Positions 16,789 through 24,954 of a stretch of 64,000 bases of DNA are shown piece after piece. The position numbers and the translations under genes are program-made. The notes beneath the pieces were generated by a model that was not told the DNA's origin, did not search any database, and was given only the letters and a program-made list of their open reading frames with translations. Position 1 is the stretch's first letter. Every line of letters begins with the position of its first letter. Source of the DNA: Veillonella denticariosi JCM 15641 (GTDB lineage Bacteria > Bacillota > Negativicutes > Veillonellales > Veillonellaceae); NCBI RefSeq assembly GCF_002959855.1, contig NZ_PPDB01000003.1, positions 124,001 to 188,000 on the forward strand, given 5' to 3'.

Positions 16789-18759
16789 TTAGCGACTAAA
16801 ATGAACTGTAATAGCATCGCCCGCTTTGACGGTAGAACCGGGACTTTCATCCTGAGAAACCGCGATACCCGTACCGTCCGGCTTAAATGCAAGTCCGGCC
16901 TTATGGAGCCAGTCGCGCACTTCGCCATATGTAAAGCCCCCGAAATTAGGCAATACCATAGAACCATCACCAGACGGATTCACCGGCGGCAACGAAATGC
17001 TCGGTGCGGATGCTACTTCAGCACCATCCTTGACATAAGGACTGATCTGATAATATCGCACGAGCTGCGCCATGATGTTCTTAAATACCGGCGCCGCAAT
17101 TTGCCCGCCGTAAATAGAACCTTTTTTCGGATCATCAATGGCTACGAGGACTACGAATTTAGGATCTTCTACAGGACCGAAGCCGATAAAGGACGCAATA
17201 TATTGTCCATCCAGATAACCGCCGTTTTTCGTATCCAGTTTTTCGGCAGTCCCCGTCTTACCGCCGAAATGATACCCTTCAACCATCGCTTTCGTACCGC
17301 CCCCTTCGGAGACTTCTTTTTCCAGGATATCCACGATGGTTTTCGCCGTTTCAGTCGGAATCGGTTGACCTACGGTAGTGGGCTCCGTCGTACTCGTCAC
17401 CTCGCCCTGAGCATTGCTGTAGGACTTGATGATGTGAGGTTTCATCATGGTGCCCCCGTTGGAAATGGCCCCGAAGGCACGCACCATTTGAAGCGGCGTT
17501 ACCGCTACACCTTGACCGATAGACATCGTCGCCACGTCGAGTTTACTCATATCCTGAGGATCATATAAAATACCTTCCCCTTCTCCGGGCAATTCAATGC
17601 CTGTAGTGGAACCGAACCCATAATCGCGAACATATTTTGAGAGGATTTCGGCACCGGTTGTCGTACCGACTTCCGCCATCCCCGTATTGATGGAATATTT
17701 CAGGATATCCAAAAGGCGTACCTGACCATAGCCTTCACCATTCCAGTTGCGAATGATATGTCCATTGGCTAAAAAGGCACCTTTATCGTTGTACACCTTA
17801 TCGAGCTCCCATTTACCGGAAGCCAATGCGGCAGACGCGATAATCGGCTTAAACGTGGAACCCGGTTCATACAAGTTCGTAACGGCGATATTTTTAAAGT
17901 CTTCTTCCGTTCCCTGATTGTAATGATTAGGATCATAGGTCGGACGGTTTGCCATGGCTAGAATTTCACCGGTCTTCGGATCCATAACGATGACGCTGGT
18001 GTGCTTCGCCCCCGTATCGGCCATGGCCTTATCCAAAGCTCGTTCCGCCATAAACTGAATCGTAGCATCAATCGTCAATGTTATACTTTTACCCTTATCA
18101 GGTAAAAACTTGGATAATACGGAGCCGAAAATAGCGTTTCCCTTGTTATCCGTTGCAACGATTTCCTGCTGAACTCCGCCCTTCAGTTCATCGTCCAGCA
18201 CCATTTCAAGGCCGTCCAGACCTTTATCATCAGTACCGACAAAGCCGAGAATCTGAGCCGCCAGGATACCGTTCGGATAATATCGTTTGGACTCTTCTAC
18301 AAAGTTGAGCCCCACAATATTGTTATCCTTAATGATCTTCGCCACCGCCTTGGAGTGCTCCGGTTCCATCATCCGGTCAAGCCAGACGAATGCGGAATCC
18401 TCCTGCAATGCTTTTACAATATCCGATTCGGACATCATCACATGCGGCGCAATCAGTTCCGCGATTTCCTGCGGCGATTGCTTGATCATTTTCGGATCCG
18501 CATATAAGGATTTTGTCACCACGCTCATGGCCAGCGGTTTGCCATTGCGATCATAAATGGTGCCACGCGGCGATTGCAGTTTTCTATCCACCTGTACCTG
18601 CGACAAATTCTTTGCCTGCAAATCAAAGGTATCAAAAATTTGTAGTTGTGCCAGTCGGCCTACGAGTGCGAAGGCCACCCCCATGAGAATCGCCAGACAA
18701 CATGTCGTTCTGTTCCAGCCACTCATTCGTTTCAATATTTTTTCTACTATATTCATCAT
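16789..18759 (-). CDS. Peptidoglycan transpeptidase (class B PBP, FtsI/SpoVD type) with PASTA domain
   Basis: 656 residues. One N-terminal membrane anchor (about 18-38), a PBP dimerisation domain (about 60-220), then the transpeptidase with STFK (301-304), SIN (356-358) and KTGT (501-504), and a C-terminal PASTA domain (about 594-656). Class B PBPs cross-link peptidoglycan in the periplasm during division or elongation. The PASTA ending is like SpoVD/PBP2x. The start overlaps the cca stop (ATGA). It is not in an mra/mur division cluster here; the downstream neighbour is folD-like. Whether it is the main FtsI or a paralogue cannot be told. Confidence 0.88.
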   Translation of the reverse strand: MMNIVEKILKRMSGWNRTTCCLAILMGVAFALVGRLAQLQIFDTFDLQAKNLSQVQVDRKLQSPRGTIYDRNGKPLAMSVVTKSLYADPKMIKQSPQEIAELIAPHVMMSESDIVKALQEDSAFVWLDRMMEPEHSKAVAKIIKDNNIVGLNFVEESKRYYPNGILAAQILGFVGTDDKGLDGLEMVLDDELKGGVQQEIVATDNKGNAIFGSVLSKFLPDKGKSITLTIDATIQFMAERALDKAMADTGAKHTSVIVMDPKTGEILAMANRPTYDPNHYNQGTEEDFKNIAVTNLYEPGSTFKPIIASAALASGKWELDKVYNDKGAFLANGHIIRNWNGEGYGQVRLLDILKYSINTGMAEVGTTTGAEILSKYVRDYGFGSTTGIELPGEGEGILYDPQDMSKLDVATMSIGQGVAVTPLQMVRAFGAISNGGTMMKPHIIKSYSNAQGEVTSTTEPTTVGQPIPTETAKTIVDILEKEVSEGGGTKAMVEGYHFGGKTGTAEKLDTKNGGYLDGQYIASFIGFGPVEDPKFVVLVAIDDPKKGSIYGGQIAAPVFKNIMAQLVRYYQISPYVKDGAEVASAPSISLPPVNPSGDGSMVLPNFGGFTYGEVRDWLHKAGLAFKPDGTGIAVSQDESPGSTVKAGDAITVHFSR

Positions 18760-20171
18760 TTCTCCAATGGACGGCGCAGTTTACGATCCAAGGCGTTATA
18801 TAGAGCATCAGGCTCATTCGGAATAACACCGTTCTGCACCTGTTGCAACAGATACTGCAAGCCTTCTCCGGCCCGCTTTCCCGCCAATTCAATCACCCGT
18901 TCATCATAATTCAGGTCCTTAGTATGTACAGGCATGGATAAGCTCAAATCCGCCATGCATTCACCAAACGCCAATGTGCCGTCCGTCGCCGCATTAGGCT
19001 TTCCGCAGCCCAATACATCAGCGGCGCACACCTTGGCCAGCTGTTCCCAGGCCTCACGCATAATTTGACTATCCCTAAATTCACCGCTTCGCGCTTCCTT
19101 GCGGATCCACTTTCGTTCATCCGCATCACCGTTCTGAGCAAAATAGTGAAAGCGCATGTGATTCTTTACAATCCACGCAACACGACGCACAAAATTTTTA
19201 GAATAACCCAACCGGGTTAATATGGTCTCCGTCATCTCGGCACCTAATGTATCATGACCGCGATCTGTGAGCCGCCCATTATGAACGGCGCGAATCATAG
19301 GCATTCCCTTTGCCACATCATGCAGCAAGGCCCCCCAACGGACCGTTAAATCCGGCTCCGTATGGGCAACAACGGCCAATGTATGATACCAACCGTCGAA
19401 CTCGTGAAAGTCCTTTTCTTGAGGAAGATTCACCAAGTGATACAATTCAGGCAAAATCGGTACTTCTCTCGCCACACCATTTTCCACAACGCGACACGAG
19501 CATTCGGCAAGACGTGATTGAACGAGCACATCCAAGCCCTTCGCCACAGCCGGCTCCAGCATGAGTCGGTCCAGTTCACCTCGGACCCGGTCCAGTGATA
19601 ACCCCGACACACGATGAAACGCCTTCGGCATTGCATCCAGTAACTCCTTGGTCGGCAGAAAATCGAGCTTTGCCACGAAACGGCAGGCCCGAAAAAGTCG
19701 TAACGCATCTTCTTCGAACCGCTCCACAGGATTGCCGATGGTACGCAATGTTTTATGTTTAATGTCTCGACGGCCTCCGACAAGGTCAATGATTTCACCA
19801 TGCCGGTTCATGGCCATACCGTTCACCGTAAAATCACGCCGTGCCACATCTTCTTCAAGGGTATTCGCATAGGTGATTTCCTCGGGTCGATGACTGTCTG
19901 TACCGTATCGCTCTTTTCTGAATGTCGCAATTTCATAATGCGCCTCACCGACAGTGGCCACGACGACCCCAAAAGACTTTCCTACGAGGTCTGTCGTCTG
20001 CACATCATGACTGCGCAATGTATCGATAACCGCATCGGGGCGTGCAGATGTAACAATGTCTATATCATGAGGTTCACGATGTAACAATACATCGCGAACA
20101 GCACCGCCTATGATATAAGCTTCATAGCCGGCATCTTCCAATATGGACAATATGCGTTTCGCCTGTTCCAT
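18756..20171 (-). CDS. cca: CCA tRNA nucleotidyltransferase with HD domain
   Basis: 471 residues. The class II nucleotidyltransferase head has GGAVRDVLL (about 22-30) and the catalytic DIDIVTS, plus RRDFTVNGMA. A later HD-type block (HTLAVVAHTEPDLTVRWGALLHD read in parts, about 255-280) and KNHMRFH follow. It adds or repairs the tRNA 3' CCA. All eight tRNA genes in this window already encode CCA, so repair is the likelier daily role. First gene of the operon that runs to the BrxF-like gene. A poly(A) polymerase-type relative is less likely. Confidence 0.88.
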   Translation of the reverse strand: MEQAKRILSILEDAGYEAYIIGGAVRDVLLHREPHDIDIVTSARPDAVIDTLRSHDVQTTDLVGKSFGVVVATVGEAHYEIATFRKERYGTDSHRPEEITYANTLEEDVARRDFTVNGMAMNRHGEIIDLVGGRRDIKHKTLRTIGNPVERFEEDALRLFRACRFVAKLDFLPTKELLDAMPKAFHRVSGLSLDRVRGELDRLMLEPAVAKGLDVLVQSRLAECSCRVVENGVAREVPILPELYHLVNLPQEKDFHEFDGWYHTLAVVAHTEPDLTVRWGALLHDVAKGMPMIRAVHNGRLTDRGHDTLGAEMTETILTRLGYSKNFVRRVAWIVKNHMRFHYFAQNGDADERKWIRKEARSGEFRDSQIMREAWEQLAKVCAADVLGCGKPNAATDGTLAFGECMADLSLSMPVHTKDLNYDERVIELAGKRAGEGLQYLLQQVQNGVIPNEPDALYNALDRKLRRPLEK

Positions 20172-20228
20172 CTGACGCCCTCCTTTCCACGCTAGTCTAA
20201 CCTTTATTTTACTACAAATGGAGGCATG

Positions 20229-20258
20229 AAAAAAGATGCAACCCTTATAAGGATTGCA
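20229..20258 (-). terminator. Terminator overlapping the 3' end of sdaAA
   Basis: TGCAATCC-TTATAA-GGGTTGCA followed by a T-rich run (minus reading). The hairpin includes the sdaAA stop codon (20245-20247). Confidence 0.8.
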
Positions 20259-21117
20259 CCCGTTTTGTAATTGCCAGTCCCGTCGGTGTTATCGCAAGAC
20301 CGCCATCGCTCGTTTCTCGCAATGCTACAGGCATAGCACGACCGATATTATTCATTGTTTCGATAACTTCATCCGGCGGAATCTGGCTTTCAATACCTGC
20401 TAAAGCCATTTCCGCAGCGGTAATAGCATGGACCGCATAGAAACCGTTACGTTTTACGCACGGCACCTCTACAAGTCCCGCTACAGGGTCACAGGCAAGG
20501 CCCAATAAATTTTTCATGCACAAAGCAACCGCATCCCCCACTTGACGCGGTGTACCGCCCATCATTTCCACGATGGCACCGGCCGCCATACACGCAGCAG
20601 TACCGATTTCCGCCTGACATCCGCCAACGGCACCGGCCACACAGGCGCGGTTTGCCACCACATTTCCGATGCCTGACGCCGCTAAAAAGCCCTTTATCAC
20701 CGTAACCTTATCCAATTTATAGTGCTCAACTATGGCTTTCACCGCACCGGGCATAACGCCGCAGGATCCGGCCGTAGGACACGCGACAATGCGAAACATT
20801 TTCGCATTCGCCTCGTTAACGGCAATGGCATAGGTCATCGCCTTATACGCAATCTCGCTCATAAAGCGGGGCCTTTGTCCATTCAGATGAGCCGCCTGAC
20901 CACCGGACATTCCGGATGTCGTTTTTTCGGTATAAGATAATCCGGCTTGAATAGATTCTTCAAAAATATCCAGGCGACGTTCAATTTCATTGAACACATC
21001 CGACTCTGTGCGGTCGTAATTTTCCAATTCATTACGCAGTACCACTTCACCAAAGGAAATCTTATTCCCCTCCGCCAGGCGAATAATATCTGCAACTGTA
21101 TCATATGCATAACTCAT
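20245..21117 (-). CDS. sdaAA: L-serine ammonia-lyase, Fe-S-dependent, alpha subunit
   Basis: 290 residues. With SdaAB it forms the oxygen-sensitive [4Fe-4S] serine dehydratase (L-serine to pyruvate and ammonia). Visible cluster cysteines and motifs are PTAGSCGVMPGA, CDPVAGLVEVPCVKRN, and the segment SGGQAAHLNG. It is 11 bases downstream of the beta subunit gene. Two-subunit serine dehydratase is typical of Firmicutes and Negativicutes, supporting serine fermentation. Confidence 0.94.
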   Translation of the reverse strand: MSYAYDTVADIIRLAEGNKISFGEVVLRNELENYDRTESDVFNEIERRLDIFEESIQAGLSYTEKTTSGMSGGQAAHLNGQRPRFMSEIAYKAMTYAIAVNEANAKMFRIVACPTAGSCGVMPGAVKAIVEHYKLDKVTVIKGFLAASGIGNVVANRACVAGAVGGCQAEIGTAACMAAGAIVEMMGGTPRQVGDAVALCMKNLLGLACDPVAGLVEVPCVKRNGFYAVHAITAAEMALAGIESQIPPDEVIETMNNIGRAMPVALRETSDGGLAITPTGLAITKRVQSL

Positions 21118-21128
21118 AATTCGCCCTC

Positions 21129-21791
21129 CTATAACGCCTCAAAGGTCATAACATCCTGAATACCGGGGCACTCGCGCATAAACTGAACCGTAATGGGATT
21201 GACCACGGTGTCCGTAGTAATAACCATAACCGCATCCTTATGCCTGCCCTTGCGGAATACGCGCATCGTCGCAATATTGATATCCGATTCGCTAAGCGCC
21301 TGGCTGACAAGAGAAATAGCACCGGGACGATCCTCATGAAATACGACGAGCGTAAATTCATCCCCCGTAATGGACATATCATTGCCATCCACTTCGGTAA
21401 TCATGATTTGACCGCCACCGAGCGAGCGTCCCACAACAGCCATATGACGATTATGCTCATCATACATATCAAATCGCACCACATTCGGATGCCCCACATC
21501 AAGCGGAGACTCAATAAACTTATACTCCATGCCCTCCTGCTGCGCCATTGTATCGGCAATGCGAATATTCGTATCATCCTCCTTAAAGCCCAATAAGCCG
21601 CCTAAGAGCGCCTTATCCGTACCATGCCCCTTGTACGTCTTAGCGAAGGAACCGTATAATGTGAGGGCCACCCGCTTCGGCGTAGACCTGAATATGCAGC
21701 GCGCCATCTTCCCCAGCCGCGCAGCCCCTGCCGTATGCGAACTGGACGGCCCGATCATCACGGGCCCTATAATATCAAAAATACTATTCAT
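21129..21791 (-). CDS. sdaAB: L-serine ammonia-lyase, Fe-S-dependent, beta subunit
   Basis: 220 residues. The N-terminus MNSIFDIIGPVMIGPSSSHT is the family signature. The C-terminal third (about 148-220, FTLVVFHEDRPGAISLVSQAL) is an ACT domain, which in this family probably senses amino acid. The start at 21791 has GAGGCG 7 bases upstream; the longer frame to 21857 adds unconserved residues. Forms the serine dehydratase with SdaAA. Confidence 0.93.
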   Translation of the reverse strand: MNSIFDIIGPVMIGPSSSHTAGAARLGKMARCIFRSTPKRVALTLYGSFAKTYKGHGTDKALLGGLLGFKEDDTNIRIADTMAQQEGMEYKFIESPLDVGHPNVVRFDMYDEHNRHMAVVGRSLGGGQIMITEVDGNDMSITGDEFTLVVFHEDRPGAISLVSQALSESDINIATMRVFRKGRHKDAVMVITTDTVVNPITVQFMRECPGIQDVMTFEAL

Positions 21792-22006
21792 AATCGCCTC
21801 TATAGTAGATATACAAAACAATGTACAACGATAATTACCATGTCGTACCATTTTCATATAACCATGAATGAAAACGTCATCTATAATTCCACGAAAACAC
21901 AGGAATTAACAGCAATTATCCTTATTCATCTATAGTATAACAATGAAATTACAGGACTGTCTATATGTACATCGACGGCATATTTGTATGTCTTCAATAG
22001 ACTCTC

Positions 22007-22218
22007 TTTATTCTTGTGAAAGTTATCTTGGAAGGATCATATATTGATGGGACACCTTCACATCTACAGTTATAAAAAGGAAGGACTATACTTATGCAGC
22101 GACATCAGGTCACGAGGAGCAAAGAAGTATAGTCCTTCCTTTTTAATTAAAATGTAGTAGTGAAATCTGGGCCCCATCAATATACATACCACTAACAGAT
22201 AACTTTCACAGGAATAAA
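22007..22218. mobile_element. 212-bp imperfect palindromic element, MITE-like or giant hairpin
   Basis: The whole interval folds on itself. The outer arms TTTATTCTTGTGAAAGTTAT (22007-22026, continuing to 22028) and its complement at the right end (to 22218) match over about 22 bases with one mismatch. Inner blocks ATATTGATGGG and its complement, and AAAAAGGAAGGACTATACTT (22074-22093) with its exact complement (22125-22144), continue the symmetry around a 31-base loop. No transposase and no clear target-site duplication are seen. The right end abuts the T tract of the hcp terminator. It could be a non-autonomous repeat, a long terminator or an RNA gene. Element status is inference. Confidence 0.6.
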
Positions 22219-22254
22219 AAAACACACCCCGGGAGAGAGGCCTAGGGTGCGCCA
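22219..22254 (-). terminator. hcp terminator
   Basis: CACCCTAGG and CCCGGGGTG arms (minus reading) with a CCTCTCT-type loop, followed by seven T residues that run into the right end of the palindromic element. About 75 bases after hcp. Confidence 0.75.
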
Positions 22255-22327
22255 TATATATAACAACAGTCCTAAATCATAAAAGAGAGGGGAAATAGGA
22301 CTGCAGTTACCTAGTTAATAGATCCGA

Positions 22328-23893
22328 TTAGCCCAAGATAGCTTTCATATCAGCTTCCGGAGTTGTAATTGGATGCAATTGGAATTTTTCTACCAAAATG
22401 TTCAATACATTGCTGGAGAAGAATTTAGGCAAAGAAGGTCCGATGTAAATGTTACGGATACCCAATGCCAACAATGTCAACAAGATACATACCGCTTTTT
22501 GTTCGTACCAGGACAATACCAAAGTTAATGGCAAGTCGTTTACGTCACATTCAAATGCACCGGCCAAGGCTACTGCTACTTGAATAGCGGAGTAAGCATC
22601 GTTACATTGACCCATATCAAGGATACGAGGGATACCTCCGATTTCACCGATGTTAAGGTCGTTGAAACGGAATTTACCACAAGCCAATGTCAATACTACA
22701 GTATCATCTGGAGTCTGTTTTACGAATTCAGTGTAGTAGTTACGGCCAACTTTAGCACCGTCACAACCACCTACCAAGAAGAAGTGTTTAATAGCACCGG
22801 CTTTTACAGCATCGATTACTTTATCAGCAATCCCCAATACTGTACCATGACCGAAACCAGTGGTTACTTCATGACCGCCGTTGATTCCTGTGAAGTGTTG
22901 AGCTTCTTTGTAGCCGCCCAATTCGATAGCGCGGTTGATAACTGCGGAGAAGTCTTTAGTGCCGTCTTCTTTTTCTTCCACGTGTGCACAGCCGTCGAAA
23001 CCTACCATATCTGTAGTGAAGATATTAGCTTTGTAGTTTTCTTTTGGTGGCATAATGCAGTTTGTAGTGAACAAGAATGCGCCAGGAACGTCAACAAATT
23101 CTTTTTGTTGATTTTGCCATGCTGTACCGAAATTACCTTTCAATTGAGGATGTTTCTTCAATTCAGGATAAGCGTGGCAAGGCAACATTTCACCGTGAGT
23201 ATAGATATTCACACCTTTACCGTCAGTTTGTTCCAATAATTGTTTCAAATCATGAAGGTCATGACCGGTTACAACGATGAAAGGACCCGGTTCTACAGTC
23301 AAAGGAACTGTAGTCGGTACAGGTGTACCATATGTTTCAGTATTAGCTTTATCAAGAACAGCCATACATTTCAAGTTGATATGACCGAATTCCATCAAAA
23401 GATCAAGCCATTCTTCAGCGCTGTGATCTTTAGCGAATTCCACCATGCCTTTAACGAACCAAGCGTCAACATCAGCATCGTGGAAGCCAAGGCGAGCAGC
23501 ATGCCATGCGTATGCAGCCATACCGCGCATACCTAACAATAATGTGGAGCGAAGGGATACGATGTCTTCTTCACCCTTCCACAATTGTTCCCAATCGAAA
23601 TTTTGTTGAACGCTGTCCACTTTCGCATGATAAGCATTCACTTCGTCAATGAATTCTTGAACGCGGTCTTCAGAGAAGTTCACGTTTGTTACGCACATGA
23701 ACAAACCGCGCATAATATAATCGATACCTTCTTTAGTGTGACCTTTTACGTCTAACGCACGAGCCAAGCCCACCAAAGCTGCAGTTAATTCGTCTTGTTT
23801 GTTTGCAACCGGTGCAGTTTTACCACATACACCTTGTACTGTACAGCCACCCGGTGCTGCTGATTGTTCACATTGATAACAGAACATACTCAT
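22328..23893 (-). CDS. hcp: Hydroxylamine reductase / hybrid cluster protein
   Basis: 521 residues. Hcp carries a proximal [4Fe-4S] and a hybrid Fe-S-O cluster; it acts in nitrosative stress as an NO or hydroxylamine reductase. The N-terminal cysteines C5, C8, C17 and C23 (CYQC...GGCTVQGVC) ligate the proximal cluster in the anaerobe-type spacing. Hybrid-cluster regions such as GGHEVTTGFGHGT, GGCDGAK, LACGKFRFN and YEQKAVCILL are visible. The ATG at 23893 has GGAGGA upstream. It is divergent from a Crp/Fnr gene, a common arrangement for HcpR-regulated hcp. Confidence 0.95.
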   Translation of the reverse strand: MSMFCYQCEQSAAPGGCTVQGVCGKTAPVANKQDELTAALVGLARALDVKGHTKEGIDYIMRGLFMCVTNVNFSEDRVQEFIDEVNAYHAKVDSVQQNFDWEQLWKGEEDIVSLRSTLLLGMRGMAAYAWHAARLGFHDADVDAWFVKGMVEFAKDHSAEEWLDLLMEFGHINLKCMAVLDKANTETYGTPVPTTVPLTVEPGPFIVVTGHDLHDLKQLLEQTDGKGVNIYTHGEMLPCHAYPELKKHPQLKGNFGTAWQNQQKEFVDVPGAFLFTTNCIMPPKENYKANIFTTDMVGFDGCAHVEEKEDGTKDFSAVINRAIELGGYKEAQHFTGINGGHEVTTGFGHGTVLGIADKVIDAVKAGAIKHFFLVGGCDGAKVGRNYYTEFVKQTPDDTVVLTLACGKFRFNDLNIGEIGGIPRILDMGQCNDAYSAIQVAVALAGAFECDVNDLPLTLVLSWYEQKAVCILLTLLALGIRNIYIGPSLPKFFSSNVLNILVEKFQLHPITTPEADMKAILG

Positions 23894-23908
23894 TGAAAAT
23901 CCTCCTTT

Positions 23909-23923
23909 GCGAGACTTTCTCGC
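23909..23923 (-). other. Small hairpin in the hcp 5' UTR
   Basis: GCGAGA-CTT-TCTCGC (plus reading) lies directly before the hcp ribosome binding site. It might mask the site or protect the transcript; no role is shown. Confidence 0.4.
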
Positions 23924-23959
23924 GGTCAAGCTTAAAATCTATAAAACCTGTACGATATA

Positions 23960-23982
23960 CCGATAATTATCGGATATCCGAT
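23960..23982. promoter_or_regulatory. Two overlapping palindromes upstream of hcp (candidate Crp/Fnr-type operator)
   Basis: CCGATAATTATCGG (23960-23973) and ATCGGATATCCGAT (23969-23982) are both perfect 14-bp palindromes sharing five bases. They lie between hcp and its divergent regulator gene. With the candidate hcp -10 TATAGA at 23938-23943 they are centred about 35 and 44 bases before the predicted start of transcription. The TATCGGATAT core also occurs upstream of norB. Confidence 0.55.
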
Positions 23983-24167
23983 TGATTACATTGCAAAGTA
24001 TATCCTAAAGGTGATACAATTTCTGTAGCTTGAGCAACAAATAAAAACTTTTTTGAAAAAATTTACCTGACTCCCCTTACGGAACAGGTCGGACATCAGT
24101 CCCCATATTATGATTATACAAAACCTATTTAGGATTACATATACGATTTATCACACAGGAGGCGCTT

Positions 24168-24893
24168 ATGAAACAAATACTTTCAAACGATATTATCAAC
24201 CAATACATGCCTATCCTCACACAATGTCCACTCTTCAACAACTTAGGGGAAACGGAATTGCGCAGCTACTTGAACAACGCAAAGGTTATCGTACACAGCT
24301 ACAAGAAAAATGAATTTGTCGCCCTCTCCGGCGATCCGATGGAGGGTATCGGCGTTATTCTCGAAGGCAGTACGCTCTTAACACGGGAAAACGTGATGGG
24401 CCAACGTGTCATCATGGCGAACCTCGACGAATCCGCCATCTTCGGCGAGGCTCTGCTATTCAGCAAACATCCGCTCTGGCCTGCTACGATCAAGGCTGTG
24501 AAAGCAACAAAAATCATGTTTATTCCGTTAGAAACATTCATCGAAACCTTGCCGGACTGTCACCAGTGTCAGACGAAAATCCTGTCAAACCTGTTACAGG
24601 ACTTATCTGAAAAAGCAATCCTTCTCACAAGAAAGGTTCACTATCTCACATTAAAGGGAATGCGAGAAAAAATATTCGCGTATTTCACAGATCTGTATAA
24701 CCGTCAGCAGTCTACGACAATCCACCTGCCTCATAATCGCGAACAGATGGCGGAGGTTCTCAACGTATCCCGTACTGCTCTCAGCCGTGAACTGGGTCGC
24801 CTGCGTAATGAAGGCATCATAGATATTACAGGCCGCAATGTAACCTTAAAAGACATCGATGAAATCGAAGAGTTCGGATTTAACGGATTATAA
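24168..24893 (+). CDS. Crp/Fnr-family transcription regulator (HcpR-like)
   Basis: 241 residues. An N-terminal cyclic-nucleotide-binding-type beta-roll (about 20-130, with FGEALLFSKHP) is joined by a long helix to a winged helix-turn-helix (about 165-230, HNREQMAEVLNVSRTALSRELGRLRNEGII). The N-terminal cysteine cluster of Fnr is absent, so it is not an Fe-S Fnr. Divergent placement next to hcp suggests the HcpR group, which responds to NO, in some cases through heme. It probably controls hcp and possibly norB. AGGAGG precedes the ATG. Effector is inferred. Confidence 0.8.
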   Translation: MKQILSNDIINQYMPILTQCPLFNNLGETELRSYLNNAKVIVHSYKKNEFVALSGDPMEGIGVILEGSTLLTRENVMGQRVIMANLDESAIFGEALLFSKHPLWPATIKAVKATKIMFIPLETFIETLPDCHQCQTKILSNLLQDLSEKAILLTRKVHYLTLKGMREKIFAYFTDLYNRQQSTTIHLPHNREQMAEVLNVSRTALSRELGRLRNEGIIDITGRNVTLKDIDEIEEFGFNGL

Positions 24894-24898
24894 TCGAT

Positions 24899-24936
24899 AA
24901 AGCCTCACCCGTCATATCGACCGGGTGAGGCTTTTC
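24899..24936 (+). terminator. Terminator after the Crp/Fnr gene
   Basis: AAAGCCTCACCCG / CGGGTGAGGCTTTT hairpin, six bases after the stop; it also faces the minus-strand gene ending at 24955. Confidence 0.85.
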
Positions 24937-24954
24937 TTTACAATCCAAAATCTG

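Noticed and set aside
22070-22255. A 61-codon open frame across the palindromic element
   Set aside because: It is produced by the inverted repeat and overlaps the hcp terminator; no ribosome binding site seen.
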